35,601 nucleotides of DNA from Methanobacteriota archaeon (GCA_011522915.1 WTIA01000104.1:1-35601); one strand, 5' to 3'; positions 16,949 through 25,107 are shown, counted from the first letter of the stretch. Notes: generated by a model not told the origin, from the sequence alone. Made by a program: numbers and translations.

Positions 16949-17671
16949 TCACACCTTCAATGTCGATTCGACGGCTTTGTACCATTTCATTCCAGATTCG
17001 TGGTCCTTAATTTGGGAAAATTGCGGATAAGGTGAAATTGAACGGACATAACCAAAGGCAGCCAAATCGATTAGATTTGGTGAATCACCGCCAAAAAATT
17101 GCTTTCCGTTGAATTCATTCGTGAATTCAGTAAGTAAGTCATGCCACAATTTTTTGGGAGTCCTTCCATCTTTCTTCACTCGTTTTCGTGCTATGATTCC
17201 CCACATTATCGGGAATCCCGCCCAAGCATACAGGCGCTTTGAAATGAAACCAAATTTTTCTAATTTCGACACTCTAGTTGTGGTTTTTAGCGCAGATCCT
17301 AAGCTTCCATAGAGGATTGGAATTGTCGCTTTTGACAAATGTAGGTCGACCCAGTCCATCCATTTGTCTCTCCTTTCTTCATCGTCTGCTGCCCAAAGTT
17401 TTCCCTCGTTATGCTCAGCATCAATCTGCTTCATTATCGGAGTGGAATCGATATGGATTTTCTCTTCTGCATCAACCCAAACAGGTACCTTGGTCCATTC
17501 AGGTGCGCTGGGAAGTGTTTTTCTTTGGCGCATTGGATTTACTTGGACCCTTTCATGTGGTATGTCAAGATGTTCCAGCAATCCACGAACCTTCCAACAG
17601 AAAGGACACGTGTACAACATGTGTAACTGTCCAGCACTCGCCATGAGTCGGGGGGGATGGCGCTCCTTCAT
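16949..17671 (-). CDS. Glutathione S-transferase-like protein with CPFC thioredoxin-fold motif
   Basis: 240 residues. The N-terminus has a glutaredoxin-like domain with CPFC at 22-25 (YTCPFCWKVRGLLEH), then VPVWVDAEEKIHIDST, which matches the cis-Pro and glutathione-binding S/T region of GST N-domains. The rest is helical, and FFGGDSPNLIDLAAFGYVRS is the conserved N-capping/hydrophobic staple segment of GST C-domains. The closest general type is the PGES2-like or GrxB-like GST. Archaea of this group are not expected to make much glutathione, so the thiol partner is open. ATG at 17671 overlaps the stop of the upstream 112-aa gene as ATGA, supporting translational coupling and this start. Function: thiol-dependent redox or transferase (inference). 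Confidence 0.78.
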   Translation of the reverse strand: MKERHPPRLMASAGQLHMLYTCPFCWKVRGLLEHLDIPHERVQVNPMRQRKTLPSAPEWTKVPVWVDAEEKIHIDSTPIMKQIDAEHNEGKLWAADDEERRDKWMDWVDLHLSKATIPILYGSLGSALKTTTRVSKLEKFGFISKRLYAWAGFPIMWGIIARKRVKKDGRTPKKLWHDLLTEFTNEFNGKQFFGGDSPNLIDLAAFGYVRSISPYPQFSQIKDHESGMKWYKAVESTLKV

Positions 17672-18006
17672 GATTCATCCGTATCTCTGGACCCTTCTGG
17701 CCTCCAGCCGGGTTTCCAAAAATTTAGGTCATCTAACCATCGCGAGAATTCATCGTCAGTACAATTCAGTAGTCTATATGCACGCATGTTTAGACCTTCC
17801 AAGAGTGAATCTTCCATTACCCCATCACGATTTGCATCGCTCCATTCTCCTGCCATTTGCCGAATCTGTCTGCGCGCTTCCTCAGGGGCATCGAAATTAC
17901 GCTCACAGGTTTCTTGCAAATCTGAAAGCCACGACCTAGTATCCCTTCTAATGACATCAGGAATTGATTGAGCCTTTGGTTTCTTCTTGAACGGCCACCA
18001 ACCCAT
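17668..18006 (-). CDS. Hypothetical 112-aa cytoplasmic protein
   Basis: Not recognised. The protein starts with a basic Trp-rich stretch (MGWWPFKKKPKAQ) that could lie on the membrane surface, followed by a helical, charged body (IRRDTRSWLSDLQETCERNF, ARRQIRQMAGEW). An EF-hand-like SDANRDGVMEDSLLE segment sits near residues 56-70 (DANRDG), then WLDDLNFWKPGWRPEG and an acidic end. No signal peptide or transmembrane helix. It is first in a three-gene minus-strand run with the GST-like and SUMF1-like genes (ATGA overlap with the former) and diverges from rlmH across 56 nt. The codon pattern resembles its neighbours, and the tight coupling supports a real gene. Confidence 0.6.
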   Translation of the reverse strand: MGWWPFKKKPKAQSIPDVIRRDTRSWLSDLQETCERNFDAPEEARRQIRQMAGEWSDANRDGVMEDSLLEGLNMRAYRLLNCTDDEFSRWLDDLNFWKPGWRPEGSRDTDES

Positions 18007-18062
18007 GCAATCTGCTAAAGGTTCACATCAATAGTCTTGGTGTTGAACTGTTTGGGAGAGAT

Positions 18063-18476
18063 ATGGGCCGAATAATTGTTCATTTACATGGCCGTGCGTC
18101 AGATTCCAAAATGAGTGCACTGATAGATGATTATTCAAGTAGATTGAAATCAAAAGTTAGAACAGAAATTCATAATTCTAAATTATCTGGTTATGATTAC
18201 CTAGCAAAACTTCCTGATGATGTAATCCTGCTTGACGAAGTTGGAGAAGAAATGAGTTCATTTGAATTCTCAAAGCGTTTTGAGAAATGGACGATTTCAA
18301 CAAGCGATGTACATCTTGCGGTAGGGCCTGCAGATGGCTTTCCCAAAAATCATGGCAAAGATTCAATTTCCATGTCAAAGATGACTTTCCCGCATGAATT
18401 AGCTGCAGTCTTATTGATGGAGCAATTGTATAGAGCGCATGAAATTTCTCGTGGTAGTTCATATCACAAACCATGA
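18063..18476 (+). CDS. rlmH: RlmH-type SPOUT rRNA methyltransferase
   Basis: 137 residues, close to the roughly 155 of the family. The C-terminal half is diagnostic: LAVGPADGFP (the AdoMet-binding GGxDG loop, here GPADG), then MSKMTFPHELAAVLLMEQLYRAHEISRGSSYHKP, the trefoil-knot helix and YH end of YbeA/RlmH. The bacterial enzyme methylates N3 of pseudouridine 1915 in helix 69 of 23S rRNA. The family is mostly bacterial, so presence in this archaeal context suggests transfer or a sporadic archaeal branch; the archaeal substrate is not known to me. A GGGAG stretch lies 5 nt before the ATG. The N-terminus differs from the bacterial form (MGRIIVHLHGRASD). It is followed by a membrane-protein gene on the same strand. 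Confidence 0.85.
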   Translation: MGRIIVHLHGRASDSKMSALIDDYSSRLKSKVRTEIHNSKLSGYDYLAKLPDDVILLDEVGEEMSSFEFSKRFEKWTISTSDVHLAVGPADGFPKNHGKDSISMSKMTFPHELAAVLLMEQLYRAHEISRGSSYHKP

Positions 18477-18512
18477 CAAAAAGTCAAGAGTAAGTCGCTA
18501 CACCCGTTGGGT

Positions 18513-19232
18513 ATGGAGAATTGGTGGTTTCTTCTTTTGGAGTTCGCCGTGGCGCTAACTCTGATATTGATGAGCAGCCGTCAGCCATTTCCAGGGCCTT
18601 CGAAAAGATATGGCAGCGTATTGTTAATCATCGCATTACTGCTGCTGATAGGAGAGACGGGCCCCAGACCCACCGATGTTCAAGTTCATCTTTTCCTCAT
18701 GCTGGCTTATGGCTCACTTGGATTGGTGAAAGGCGTCCACAACATGCTGGTAACAAGAGAAGAAGTGATTGTCGCCCCCTTTGCAGGCGTACTATTCTCT
18801 GTATCTGCAACTGCGATAATGGCTGACCAGTGGAATACTCTTACAGCGTTTGAAGAATACGCAGCCTTTGGAACTATTGTTGTGATCGGGGGGTGTCAAA
18901 CCTGGTTAGTTTTCCGAGGTTTGCTAATTGGAAGACTTCCCTTGGCATGGTCCAAAGCGGGTTTAGTAGCATTAGAAAGAGGGCAGGTCTCTGGTCCCCA
19001 CGGAGCAATAGAATGCTTCGAAAAGTCTTGGGATTTGGAAGAAGAACACTTGAATCCAATGGCCTGGTTAGCGCTTCAAAGAATACATGTTTTCATCGGC
19101 AACAGTTCAGAATCTGAACATTGGAGCAAAAGGCTAGCTGAGTCGGGTGGCGAAGAAGCCGTTGCGAAAGAATGGATAGATGCAATAGAAAATGCGCTCT
19201 CAAAATTATCCACAATAACCGAACAGGAATGA
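18513..19232 (+). CDS. Multi-pass membrane protein with helical (TPR-like) C-terminal domain
   Basis: About 239 residues. Four to five hydrophobic helices occupy the first 145 residues (WWFLLLEFAVALTLILM, SVLLIIALLLLIG, VHLFLMLAYGSLGLV, FAGVLFSVSATAIM, FGTIVVIGGCQTWLVF). A soluble helical tail from about residue 155 resembles TPR units (ALERGQVSGPHGAIECFEKS followed by WDLEEEHLNPMAWLALQRIHV). No family recognised. ATG at 18513 is taken; an in-frame TTG lies 6 nt upstream, and neither has a convincing Shine-Dalgarno sequence. It is 36 nt after rlmH on the same strand. A scaffold role on the inner membrane face is possible (inference). Confidence 0.65.
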   Translation: MENWWFLLLEFAVALTLILMSSRQPFPGPSKRYGSVLLIIALLLLIGETGPRPTDVQVHLFLMLAYGSLGLVKGVHNMLVTREEVIVAPFAGVLFSVSATAIMADQWNTLTAFEEYAAFGTIVVIGGCQTWLVFRGLLIGRLPLAWSKAGLVALERGQVSGPHGAIECFEKSWDLEEEHLNPMAWLALQRIHVFIGNSSESEHWSKRLAESGGEEAVAKEWIDAIENALSKLSTITEQE

Positions 19233-19277
19233 TAATATTGGGAATTGTAACATTCTCTGAATCAAAACGGGGTTTCA

Positions 19278-19285
19278 TTTAATAG
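19278..19285 (+). promoter_or_regulatory. TATA-like box before the 98-aa membrane protein gene
   Basis: TTTAATAG starts 29 nt before the ATG at 19307, the right distance for an archaeal TATA box driving a leaderless transcript. It lies in the 74-nt gap after the preceding gene, suggesting a new transcription unit begins here. Confidence 0.3.
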
Positions 19286-19306
19286 GATGCACGCTAATGT
19301 AATACT

Positions 19307-19603
19307 ATGGGAAGGCATCAAGAGAGTCAAGATTGGGCGTTTTCAACCATGTGTTGGTATGCAGTGTTCATTTGGTTTGGTGCATCACTATTTTCTCAAA
19401 GCCTCTACATGGCATTCAATGGCACGCCATATGATGCCAACCTTCTGCTAAAATCCGCAGGACCATTTGCTTGGATTGTCATTGGAGTGGAAATTATTGT
19501 TTGGGCATTCTTAGCCTTCGCAATCGGTGGGAAGTTTGTAAATCGCATTCATGTTCCTACCCAAGAAATCCCCGCATCGGAACAAATAACACCACAGACT
19601 TGA
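19307..19603 (+). CDS. Small two-helix membrane protein, hypothetical
   Basis: 98 residues. Two transmembrane helices are clear: about residues 14-36 (TMCWYAVFIWFGASLFSQSLY) and 51-75 (GPFAWIVIGVEIIVWAFLAFAIGG). The N-terminus is short and polar and the C-terminal tail (about 20 residues, IPASEQITPQT) is soluble. No conserved motif recognised. It is 18 nt upstream of the DUF2203 gene and on the same strand, so probably co-transcribed with it and the adenosyltransferase gene. A TATA-like box at 19278 could be the promoter of this unit. Confidence 0.6.
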   Translation: MGRHQESQDWAFSTMCWYAVFIWFGASLFSQSLYMAFNGTPYDANLLLKSAGPFAWIVIGVEIIVWAFLAFAIGGKFVNRIHVPTQEIPASEQITPQT

Positions 19604-19621
19604 AGAAGCCTCAGTTTGAGT

Positions 19622-20113
19622 ATGCTGTTCGTGCAGAACGAATGGGACCCTCCACCACTCGCAGGCCAACCTATGGCAATAACAGAATTACTTGATGAAA
19701 TGGCGTTACTAGCACTTCCAGCGGGTTCAAGAGTTGTAACTATTGATGAGGCTAGGGAAAATTTGCCTAGAGCTAGTAAGATTCTCATCGCTATGCAATC
19801 ATTACAGGATCTTGCTCACGATTTAACAGAGGAATTAGAAGTTCTCGTGGAACAATTACCTCCGCACGATGAGCACGTCGTTGAGGTAGCAGACCAATTA
19901 GGCAGTCTTGTGAAGGAATGGCAATTCCTTGGAGACGCTCTTGAAGACACAGGCGCAAGGGTTGCAGGATTTGACCCTGGACATTTGGAATGGCATGGTG
20001 TTGTAGATGGCTACCTAGTCTTGTATTCTTGGTCTCAAGGTGAAGACGATATCGAGTGGTGGCATCCATTAGATACCGGCATTAACGGCCGCAGACCTCT
20101 TGTTGAGGCATGA
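19622..20113 (+). CDS. DUF2203 family protein
   Basis: 163 residues from ATG at 19622 (an in-frame TTG at 19616 adds two). The middle is a helical coiled-coil-like region (LQDLAHDLTEELEVLVEQL, VADQLGSLVKEWQFLGDALE). The C-terminus carries the DUF2203 signature: GFDPGHLEWHGVVDGYLVLY, WSQGEDDIEWWHPLDTGING and RRPL. The function of DUF2203 is not established; bacterial members are small cytoplasmic proteins with a helical half and a beta-rich end. Here an extra N-terminal segment of about 30 residues precedes the domain. It lies 12 nt before the cobalamin adenosyltransferase gene, whose GGAGGGG site sits in the gap, so the two are coupled; whether it has a cobalamin link is open. Confidence 0.72.
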   Translation: MLFVQNEWDPPPLAGQPMAITELLDEMALLALPAGSRVVTIDEARENLPRASKILIAMQSLQDLAHDLTEELEVLVEQLPPHDEHVVEVADQLGSLVKEWQFLGDALEDTGARVAGFDPGHLEWHGVVDGYLVLYSWSQGEDDIEWWHPLDTGINGRRPLVEA

Positions 20114-20125
20114 ACTCGGAGGGGC

Positions 20126-20785
20126 ATGGTCCGAATCACAAAGGTTCACACCGGCGGCGGCGATGGCGGTGAAACCTCCCTTGTTGACGGTAGTCGAGTT
20201 GCTAAGAGTAATGCAAGAATTGGTATCGTTGGAACCTGTGATGAAGTGAATGCATTACTTGGTATGGTTTTGATGGAAACGAACCGTTTACCGGACACTC
20301 ATGCTGATGGTGGAACAAGAATAACTGTTAGACGCGTAAAGGATGTATGTTCGGCCGCTATTGGAAGGATGCAAAGTGAACTTTTCGATTTGGGTGCTGA
20401 ATTAGCATGCCCACCCGACCAAATTCCAGAGTACATGCAATTAATCGATCAAGAGGATTCAGACAGATTGTGCGAGGAAATGGATGCATGGATTGAGGAA
20501 CTTGAACCTCTTGAGAGCTTTATTCTTCCAACAGGCTCAGGTCCAATTGCTACAATGCATCTTGCAAGAACAGTCACAAGAAGATTGGAAAGGTCGATGG
20601 TTGCTATCAAGAATGAAATGCGCCCATTATCATTACAATATGTAAATCGTCTCTCCGATTGGCTTTTCGTTCTGACGAGATGGACATCTGCCAGGCTAGG
20701 CGAAGATGAAACATTGTGGACTCCTAAAGGCAAAAGAGAAGCAGGAATTGCAGAGATGACTCGTCGACAAAACGCTAACCGATAA
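20126..20785 (+). CDS. PduO-type cob(I)alamin adenosyltransferase
   Basis: 219 residues, slightly longer than the usual 180-200. N-terminal TKVHTGGGDGGETSLVDGSR is the ATP-binding TGxGDxGxTxLxxGxR motif of the family, followed by IGIVGTCDEVNALLG. The C-terminal half has the RTVTRRLERSM helix and YVNRLSDWLFVLTRW, matching the RxxER and LNRLSDxLFxLAR motifs. Reaction: ATP + cob(I)alamin to adenosylcobalamin + triphosphate, in the cytoplasm. An insertion of about 15 residues (NRLPDTHADGGTRITVRRVK) sits after the first helix. A strong Shine-Dalgarno site (GGAGGGG, 20118-20124) precedes the ATG. Expected partners are adenosylcobalamin-dependent enzymes such as methylmalonyl-CoA mutase or ribonucleotide reductase, none of which is in this window. 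Confidence 0.9.
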   Translation: MVRITKVHTGGGDGGETSLVDGSRVAKSNARIGIVGTCDEVNALLGMVLMETNRLPDTHADGGTRITVRRVKDVCSAAIGRMQSELFDLGAELACPPDQIPEYMQLIDQEDSDRLCEEMDAWIEELEPLESFILPTGSGPIATMHLARTVTRRLERSMVAIKNEMRPLSLQYVNRLSDWLFVLTRWTSARLGEDETLWTPKGKREAGIAEMTRRQNANR

Positions 20786-20803
20786 TCAGAGGGTACCCTC
20801 TGA
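20786..20803. terminator. 18-bp perfect palindrome between convergent genes
   Basis: TCAGAGGGT (20786-20794) is followed directly by its reverse complement ACCCTCTGA (20795-20803), with no spacer. It starts at the base after the adenosyltransferase stop codon and ends 4 nt before the Nudix stop codon on the other strand. The position suggests a shared 3'-end signal or a protein-binding site; archaeal termination normally relies on T-tracts, and none is evident here. Confidence 0.45.
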
Positions 20804-20807
20804 AGAG

Positions 20808-21218
20808 CTAGTCTCTGCCAATCGATTTCATGTGATTGTGGGCTGCAGCAAGAACAGACTTACTCTCATCATGAGTGAGTTGCATCATTGCACTATCCCA
20901 TTCTAGCCACAAGTGTTCTCTGTGCTCGTGACTAATTTTGACAGCCATAGTCTCGGTTTCAGCAATATACCAGAAAACCTGTTTATCGATTCTCTTACCC
21001 TTGTGTCTGAAATCATACGCTGTCCTGAATTCGAAATCACTGACAAATTCAATGTCTGTGATGCCCGTTTCCTCAGCAAGTTCTCTTGCTGCAGTTGACT
21101 TTTTGTTAAGATCTCCCTCTTCTACGTGACCTTTTGGAAAATCCCAGTGCCCTTGCGGATATTGAAGGAGCAGAATGGAACCAAAGTTGACAAGAACCAC
21201 TCCACATGAGGTCTCCAT
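20808..21218 (-). CDS. Nudix hydrolase, Ap4A-hydrolase-like
   Basis: 136 residues, a compact single Nudix domain. CGVVLV near the start and LLLQYPQGHWDFPKGH followed by VEEGD lead to TAARELAEETGI, the Nudix helix. The GHWDFPKGHVE lead-in is typical of bis(5'-nucleosyl)-tetraphosphatases (NUDT2/Ap4A type). Family role: asymmetric cleavage of Ap4A or house-cleaning of nucleoside diphosphate derivatives, Mg-dependent. The box departs from GX5EX7REUXEEXGU: Asp stands in place of the first Glu, and 8 rather than 7 residues precede RE. The REL and EE metal ligands are intact. The protein diverges from the DHH gene and converges with the adenosyltransferase gene. Confidence 0.87.
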   Translation of the reverse strand: METSCGVVLVNFGSILLLQYPQGHWDFPKGHVEEGDLNKKSTAARELAEETGITDIEFVSDFEFRTAYDFRHKGKRIDKQVFWYIAETETMAVKISHEHREHLWLEWDSAMMQLTHDESKSVLAAAHNHMKSIGRD

Positions 21219-21270
21219 GGTTCTTTCCCCACACTAACCTATTCATAGCCTCATCGCTTTTCTACTACCC

Positions 21271-21278
21271 TATAAATT
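21271..21278 (+). promoter_or_regulatory. TATA box before the DHH phosphoesterase gene
   Basis: TATAAATT begins 36 nt before the ATG at 21307, in the 88-nt gap between the divergent Nudix and DHH genes. At the usual 25-30 nt spacing, transcription would start a few bases before the ATG, giving a very short leader. Confidence 0.45.
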
Positions 21279-21306
21279 CAAGAATTAGACGCTCTCGGAC
21301 AACGTT

Positions 21307-22293
21307 ATGTCGCCATTGGATGGGATTGTCAGGGTTGTCGCAGACTCCGATTTAGACGGATTAATGGCTGCTGCTGTACTCAAGGCAAGCAAGCCCGAAA
21401 TCGAAGTACACTTTGCTCATCCTGCGCTCTTGAGGGCCGGCAGTATCGACCATTTAATTGACAGACAAACTGCAATTTGTGATTTACCGTTTCATGAGAA
21501 ATGTGGATTATATCTCGACCACCATCTAACCAACCGTCCATCTCCAGAAGAGCAACAAGAGTTCGAAGATGCGGGAGGAATATGTCACTGGAGAGATACT
21601 CCGTCGGCAGCAAGGGCCGCATTTGAGCTAATGAAAGACCAACTCGACCTTTCACATTTGGAAGAGGTAATGCCGATAGTAGACGCCCTTGATTCAGGAG
21701 GCATATCATTGCAGGACTTTATGGAAGACGGCCCAGTAATCCGTTTATCCCGCTCCCTTTCTCTTTCTGATGTGAGCCACATGCAAGTTGTTCTACATCA
21801 ATTTGCCTCAGGTATGTCGATGGAAGAGATTCTAGATAGCCATAGTGAACGCTTGTCTAAACTTGCATTGGAGAGAGAGGAACATGCGAGAGTTGTGAAA
21901 GACTGTACGAAAATAGTAGACGGTCTTGCAATCTGTGATCTCAGTGAATCTGGCCTGAGAAGTAATGGTTACTTGGTGACAGCGTTAGCCGGACCTGAGG
22001 CATTAGCATGCTGTGTAATTCATGGCTACTATGATGGAACTATTGAAAATCCAAATCGTCCAGCATTAGGTGCTTCATTTTATGCAAATTCATTCCGAGA
22101 GGAAGAAAATCCGTATGATTTGTCAATGCTTGCTACATTGCTGGACGAAACTGGAGGCGGCCACGCAAATGCTTGTGGTTGTCGTGTTCAGGCACAGGAT
22201 AATAAGAATATAATAACTGAATCAGATAAGGAATACAACCTAGGTGAATGGCTTGATTTATGGGCAAAGAGAGATTCTCTTATGTTGAGATGA
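21307..22293 (+). CDS. DHH/DHHA1 family phosphoesterase
   Basis: 328 residues. DSDLDG at 13-18 is the first metal-binding motif (DxDxDG) and LDHHLTNR (DHH at 71-73) the signature motif; the C-terminal DHHA1 domain ends with the GGGHANACGCRV motif that binds substrate phosphate. The domain order and length fit the RecJ-like/NrnA-like superfamily: manganese-dependent exonucleases or phosphodiesterases acting on short oligonucleotides, cyclic dinucleotides or DNA ends. I cannot assign which substrate. It has its own TATA-like box, and 102 nt separate it from the transporter gene downstream. It is soluble, with no transmembrane helix or added domain. Confidence 0.85.
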   Translation: MSPLDGIVRVVADSDLDGLMAAAVLKASKPEIEVHFAHPALLRAGSIDHLIDRQTAICDLPFHEKCGLYLDHHLTNRPSPEEQQEFEDAGGICHWRDTPSAARAAFELMKDQLDLSHLEEVMPIVDALDSGGISLQDFMEDGPVIRLSRSLSLSDVSHMQVVLHQFASGMSMEEILDSHSERLSKLALEREEHARVVKDCTKIVDGLAICDLSESGLRSNGYLVTALAGPEALACCVIHGYYDGTIENPNRPALGASFYANSFREEENPYDLSMLATLLDETGGGHANACGCRVQAQDNKNIITESDKEYNLGEWLDLWAKRDSLMLR

Positions 22294-22395
22294 TTGATAA
22301 TTTTTCTCGGTAACAACTCTGCAGAATTACAGGATTTCGAATCGATTGAAAGATAGCATACATTACTTCAAATACTAATTTTCAGGCGGTTAACT

Positions 22396-24723
22396 ATGGA
22401 AAGCGTCACTGACCCTGAAATGCTGAAGGACAGGGCGTTTTACAAACTTGGCGAATTCACCTACGACAACCGAAAATCAGTGCTAATAATTGGTTTGTTA
22501 TCCTGTTTCTTAATGTCGTCTCTAGTCGCTATGGGGCCAAACTGGGCAGAATCTTGGGGAGAAGGAGATTTAGAGTCAATAAATGCTGGAGATACCCTAG
22601 AAGACGCATTTTTCGGAGAAGAAGAGGATGTCCAGGGATTCACATATCTTGTTCATCATGATTCCCTAAATGATTCCTCAGAGGAGTGGCGACAAGAAGT
22701 AATCGAGGCTTTGTCAACATTCTCTGAAATGGATGATGTCGAAATTGAGTATTCTTGGGAGAAGACTGGCGACGAACGTGACGAATTTGTATACGAAGAC
22801 GATGATGGTTTTTGGGCAAAAAATAGAGTGATAATTAGCCTTGATAGAAAAGAAGCAAAATCGCTGTACTCAGACAACTACGAATCTATTGAGATAGATT
22901 CTGATTTCGAATCATGGAGAACTGGAAACATTGCAATAGATGTGACATTCGATACAAGAATTCAGGACGATCTCATCAAGGCAGAATTGGTATCCGGACC
23001 TCTTACATTGATTATACTTGGAATTGTGTTTGGTACTCTGATAGCAGCTCTTCTGCCGCTGGGAGTTGCAATACTGACTGTCCTTGCCGCAATGGGTATA
23101 ACAATATGGCTTTCAAACACTACCGATGTCACTCAGTATGCTTTGAATATTATCACATTGATTGGTATCGGAGTATCGGTTGATTATTCACTATTCATGG
23201 TTAATAGGTTCAGAGAAGAACTCAATCGAGATAGAGACCTAAGAACATCCACTGCAATGACTGTGGCAACCGCAGGTAAAGCCGTCTTCTTTAGCGGAGT
23301 TACCGTTGCAATAGGGTTGATGGGAATGCTGTTTTTCGAGAACACAGGCCTACCTAGCCTGGGCATCGGTGGTACACTTGCAGTAACCGTTGCGATGATT
23401 TTCTCGATAATTGTACTGCCTGCAGTTCTTGCTATGCTTGGTCATCGTCTTTTCGATTACAAAATACCGTTTGCATTCAGCACCGATAACGACGACGGTG
23501 AGGGTATCTGGTCCAAAATTGCAACAACTGTGATGGAGAGGCCGTGGGCTGTATTAATTCCGACTCTGATTATCTTACTTGGAGCAGGTCTACCTTTCTT
23601 CCAAGCTGATTTTTCGATTGCATCCAGAGACGCCCTTCCACCTGATGATGAGACGCGAGTCGGATTCGAACACATGGATGAAAAATGGCCGGAAGGTGCA
23701 GTAAATTCAGCAACGGTTGTGATTGACTTTGATGGAGAAGATCCACTATCTGAAAACAATATTCGCGTACTTCACAGATGGATGAGTGAACAATTAGAAG
23801 ATGAGAGAGTATTGGAATCCTTTGGTTATGCTATGCCATATCCAGGCGTTAACGAATCGATGGCGGTAGCGTATTGGCAAACACCAAGCGAAAATTTGAC
23901 AGTTGAGGAAGTGGCTACTCGTGATTACATAAGAGAGCAATTCGTTTCCGATAATGTGACATACATTGTCTTCTCACTCGACGGCCCAATAACAGGAAAG
24001 GATAGTCGTAATTTCGTAGGTGAAGTAAGAGATGAAAGGTCGGACTTAATCGATGACTTGAGCATGGGCGAAGACGGCGTTTTGATGGTTGCTGGATTTT
24101 CAGCATACAGTTTAGATGTTCTTGATGCGATAGTCGAGAATCTACCAATCGCAATAATCTTCATTTTTTCCTCAACTATTGTACTGATATTCATCCAGGT
24201 GAGAAGCGTAATCATACCAATAAAAGCCATAATCATGAATATACTATCAATCTCAGCATCCTTTGGAATGCTGGTATTTGTGTTCCAATGGGGTAATGGT
24301 GCCGAACTCTTGAACTTCACACCACAGCCGATAGAAGCGACAAATCCTGTGATAATGTTCTGTATTGTTTTCGGACTTTCGATGGATTATGAGGTTCTTA
24401 TGCTGTCTAGGATTCACGAGGAGTGGGAAGTAACCGGTGACAACACACAAGCGGTTGCAAACGGCCTTCAGAAAACTGGCCGGCTAATCACCGGTGCTGC
24501 AGCGATCATGGTCGTTGTCTTCATGGCGTTCGGTTTGTCCTCGGTTGTAATATTGAAACAAATCGGACTTGGACTTGCATTGGCAATCTTACTCGATGCT
24601 ACGATTGTCAGAGCCCTTGTAGTTCCATCGACAATGCGCCTGATGGGCAAATGGAATTGGTGGAGTCCAAAATGGCTTGGCGGGTCAAAGGACCTCGAAG
24701 ATGTAAAGGAATCCGAGGAATGA
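22396..24723 (+). CDS. MMPL/RND superfamily membrane transporter
   Basis: 775 residues with the duplicated RND layout. The first helix (about 29-47) is followed by an acidic outer loop of about 150 residues, then a five-helix bundle including LTLIILGIVFGTLIAALLPL and GIGVSVDYSLFMVNRFREEL. The second half repeats this: helix at about 380-400, a second outer loop (PPDDETRVGFEHMDEKWPEG), then LPIAIIFIFSSTIVLIFIQV and FGLSMDYEVLMLSRIHEEW. The two GxSxDYxxxMxxRxxEE segments are the typical proton-relay and amphipathic elements of MMPL proteins. Known relatives move lipids, hopanoids or other hydrophobic compounds using the proton gradient; the cargo here is unknown. AGGCGGT lies 5 nt before the ATG. 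The 3' end overlaps a convergent gene by 39 nt. Confidence 0.88.
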   Translation: MESVTDPEMLKDRAFYKLGEFTYDNRKSVLIIGLLSCFLMSSLVAMGPNWAESWGEGDLESINAGDTLEDAFFGEEEDVQGFTYLVHHDSLNDSSEEWRQEVIEALSTFSEMDDVEIEYSWEKTGDERDEFVYEDDDGFWAKNRVIISLDRKEAKSLYSDNYESIEIDSDFESWRTGNIAIDVTFDTRIQDDLIKAELVSGPLTLIILGIVFGTLIAALLPLGVAILTVLAAMGITIWLSNTTDVTQYALNIITLIGIGVSVDYSLFMVNRFREELNRDRDLRTSTAMTVATAGKAVFFSGVTVAIGLMGMLFFENTGLPSLGIGGTLAVTVAMIFSIIVLPAVLAMLGHRLFDYKIPFAFSTDNDDGEGIWSKIATTVMERPWAVLIPTLIILLGAGLPFFQADFSIASRDALPPDDETRVGFEHMDEKWPEGAVNSATVVIDFDGEDPLSENNIRVLHRWMSEQLEDERVLESFGYAMPYPGVNESMAVAYWQTPSENLTVEEVATRDYIREQFVSDNVTYIVFSLDGPITGKDSRNFVGEVRDERSDLIDDLSMGEDGVLMVAGFSAYSLDVLDAIVENLPIAIIFIFSSTIVLIFIQVRSVIIPIKAIIMNILSISASFGMLVFVFQWGNGAELLNFTPQPIEATNPVIMFCIVFGLSMDYEVLMLSRIHEEWEVTGDNTQAVANGLQKTGRLITGAAAIMVVVFMAFGLSSVVILKQIGLGLALAILLDATIVRALVVPSTMRLMGKWNWWSPKWLGGSKDLEDVKESEE

Positions 24724-25107
24724 GTGGAAAACCATCAATGCTATCAGCAGGTCAGCAGCCCTTCCGTGTTTGGCCTTTTGCAACTTATCTTTACGTGAAT
24801 TCCTACCCCATCGAGCCATGATATAGAGCAATACTATGCCAATTGGACCTGTGAAACCATGAAGGCTGCCAGGAAGAAGGCCCATTCCAGTATAGTATCT
24901 AGCAATGAATGCGATTAGGACGGATATTATCGCCGCTTGAAGAATTCTTTCTCCAATTTTTTCATGGCGGAGTAATTCCTCCTGACGACTTACACCCTTC
25001 ATTTCTCGACTTTTTTTCTTCCAGCCATACTGCCACCACATCCAACCGAGGATTGCTGCAGCCGTAATAGGATGCAGTAACAGGATAATGGTGTTGGCCG
25101 TGCCCAT
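24685..25107 (-). CDS. DUF4079-like four-helix membrane protein
   Basis: 140 residues, four hydrophobic helices. Conserved-looking histidines lie at or near helix ends: LLLHPITAAAILGWMW, RHEKIGERILQAAI, GSLHGFTGPIGIVLL and AKHGRAADLLIALMVFHSF. This HP-, HxxxG- and LHG/H-type pattern resembles DUF4079 proteins and, more loosely, cytochrome b561-type heme-binding bundles, so heme binding by the histidines is possible (inference). Its last 39 nt are antisense to the end of the MMPL gene; the overlap is coding on both strands. It diverges from the PIN-fusion gene across a GC-rich 100-nt gap holding two perfect hairpins. It is alone in its transcription unit. Confidence 0.66.
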   Translation of the reverse strand: MGTANTIILLLHPITAAAILGWMWWQYGWKKKSREMKGVSRQEELLRHEKIGERILQAAIISVLIAFIARYYTGMGLLPGSLHGFTGPIGIVLLYIMARWGRNSRKDKLQKAKHGRAADLLIALMVFHSFLGFLYIFEVL

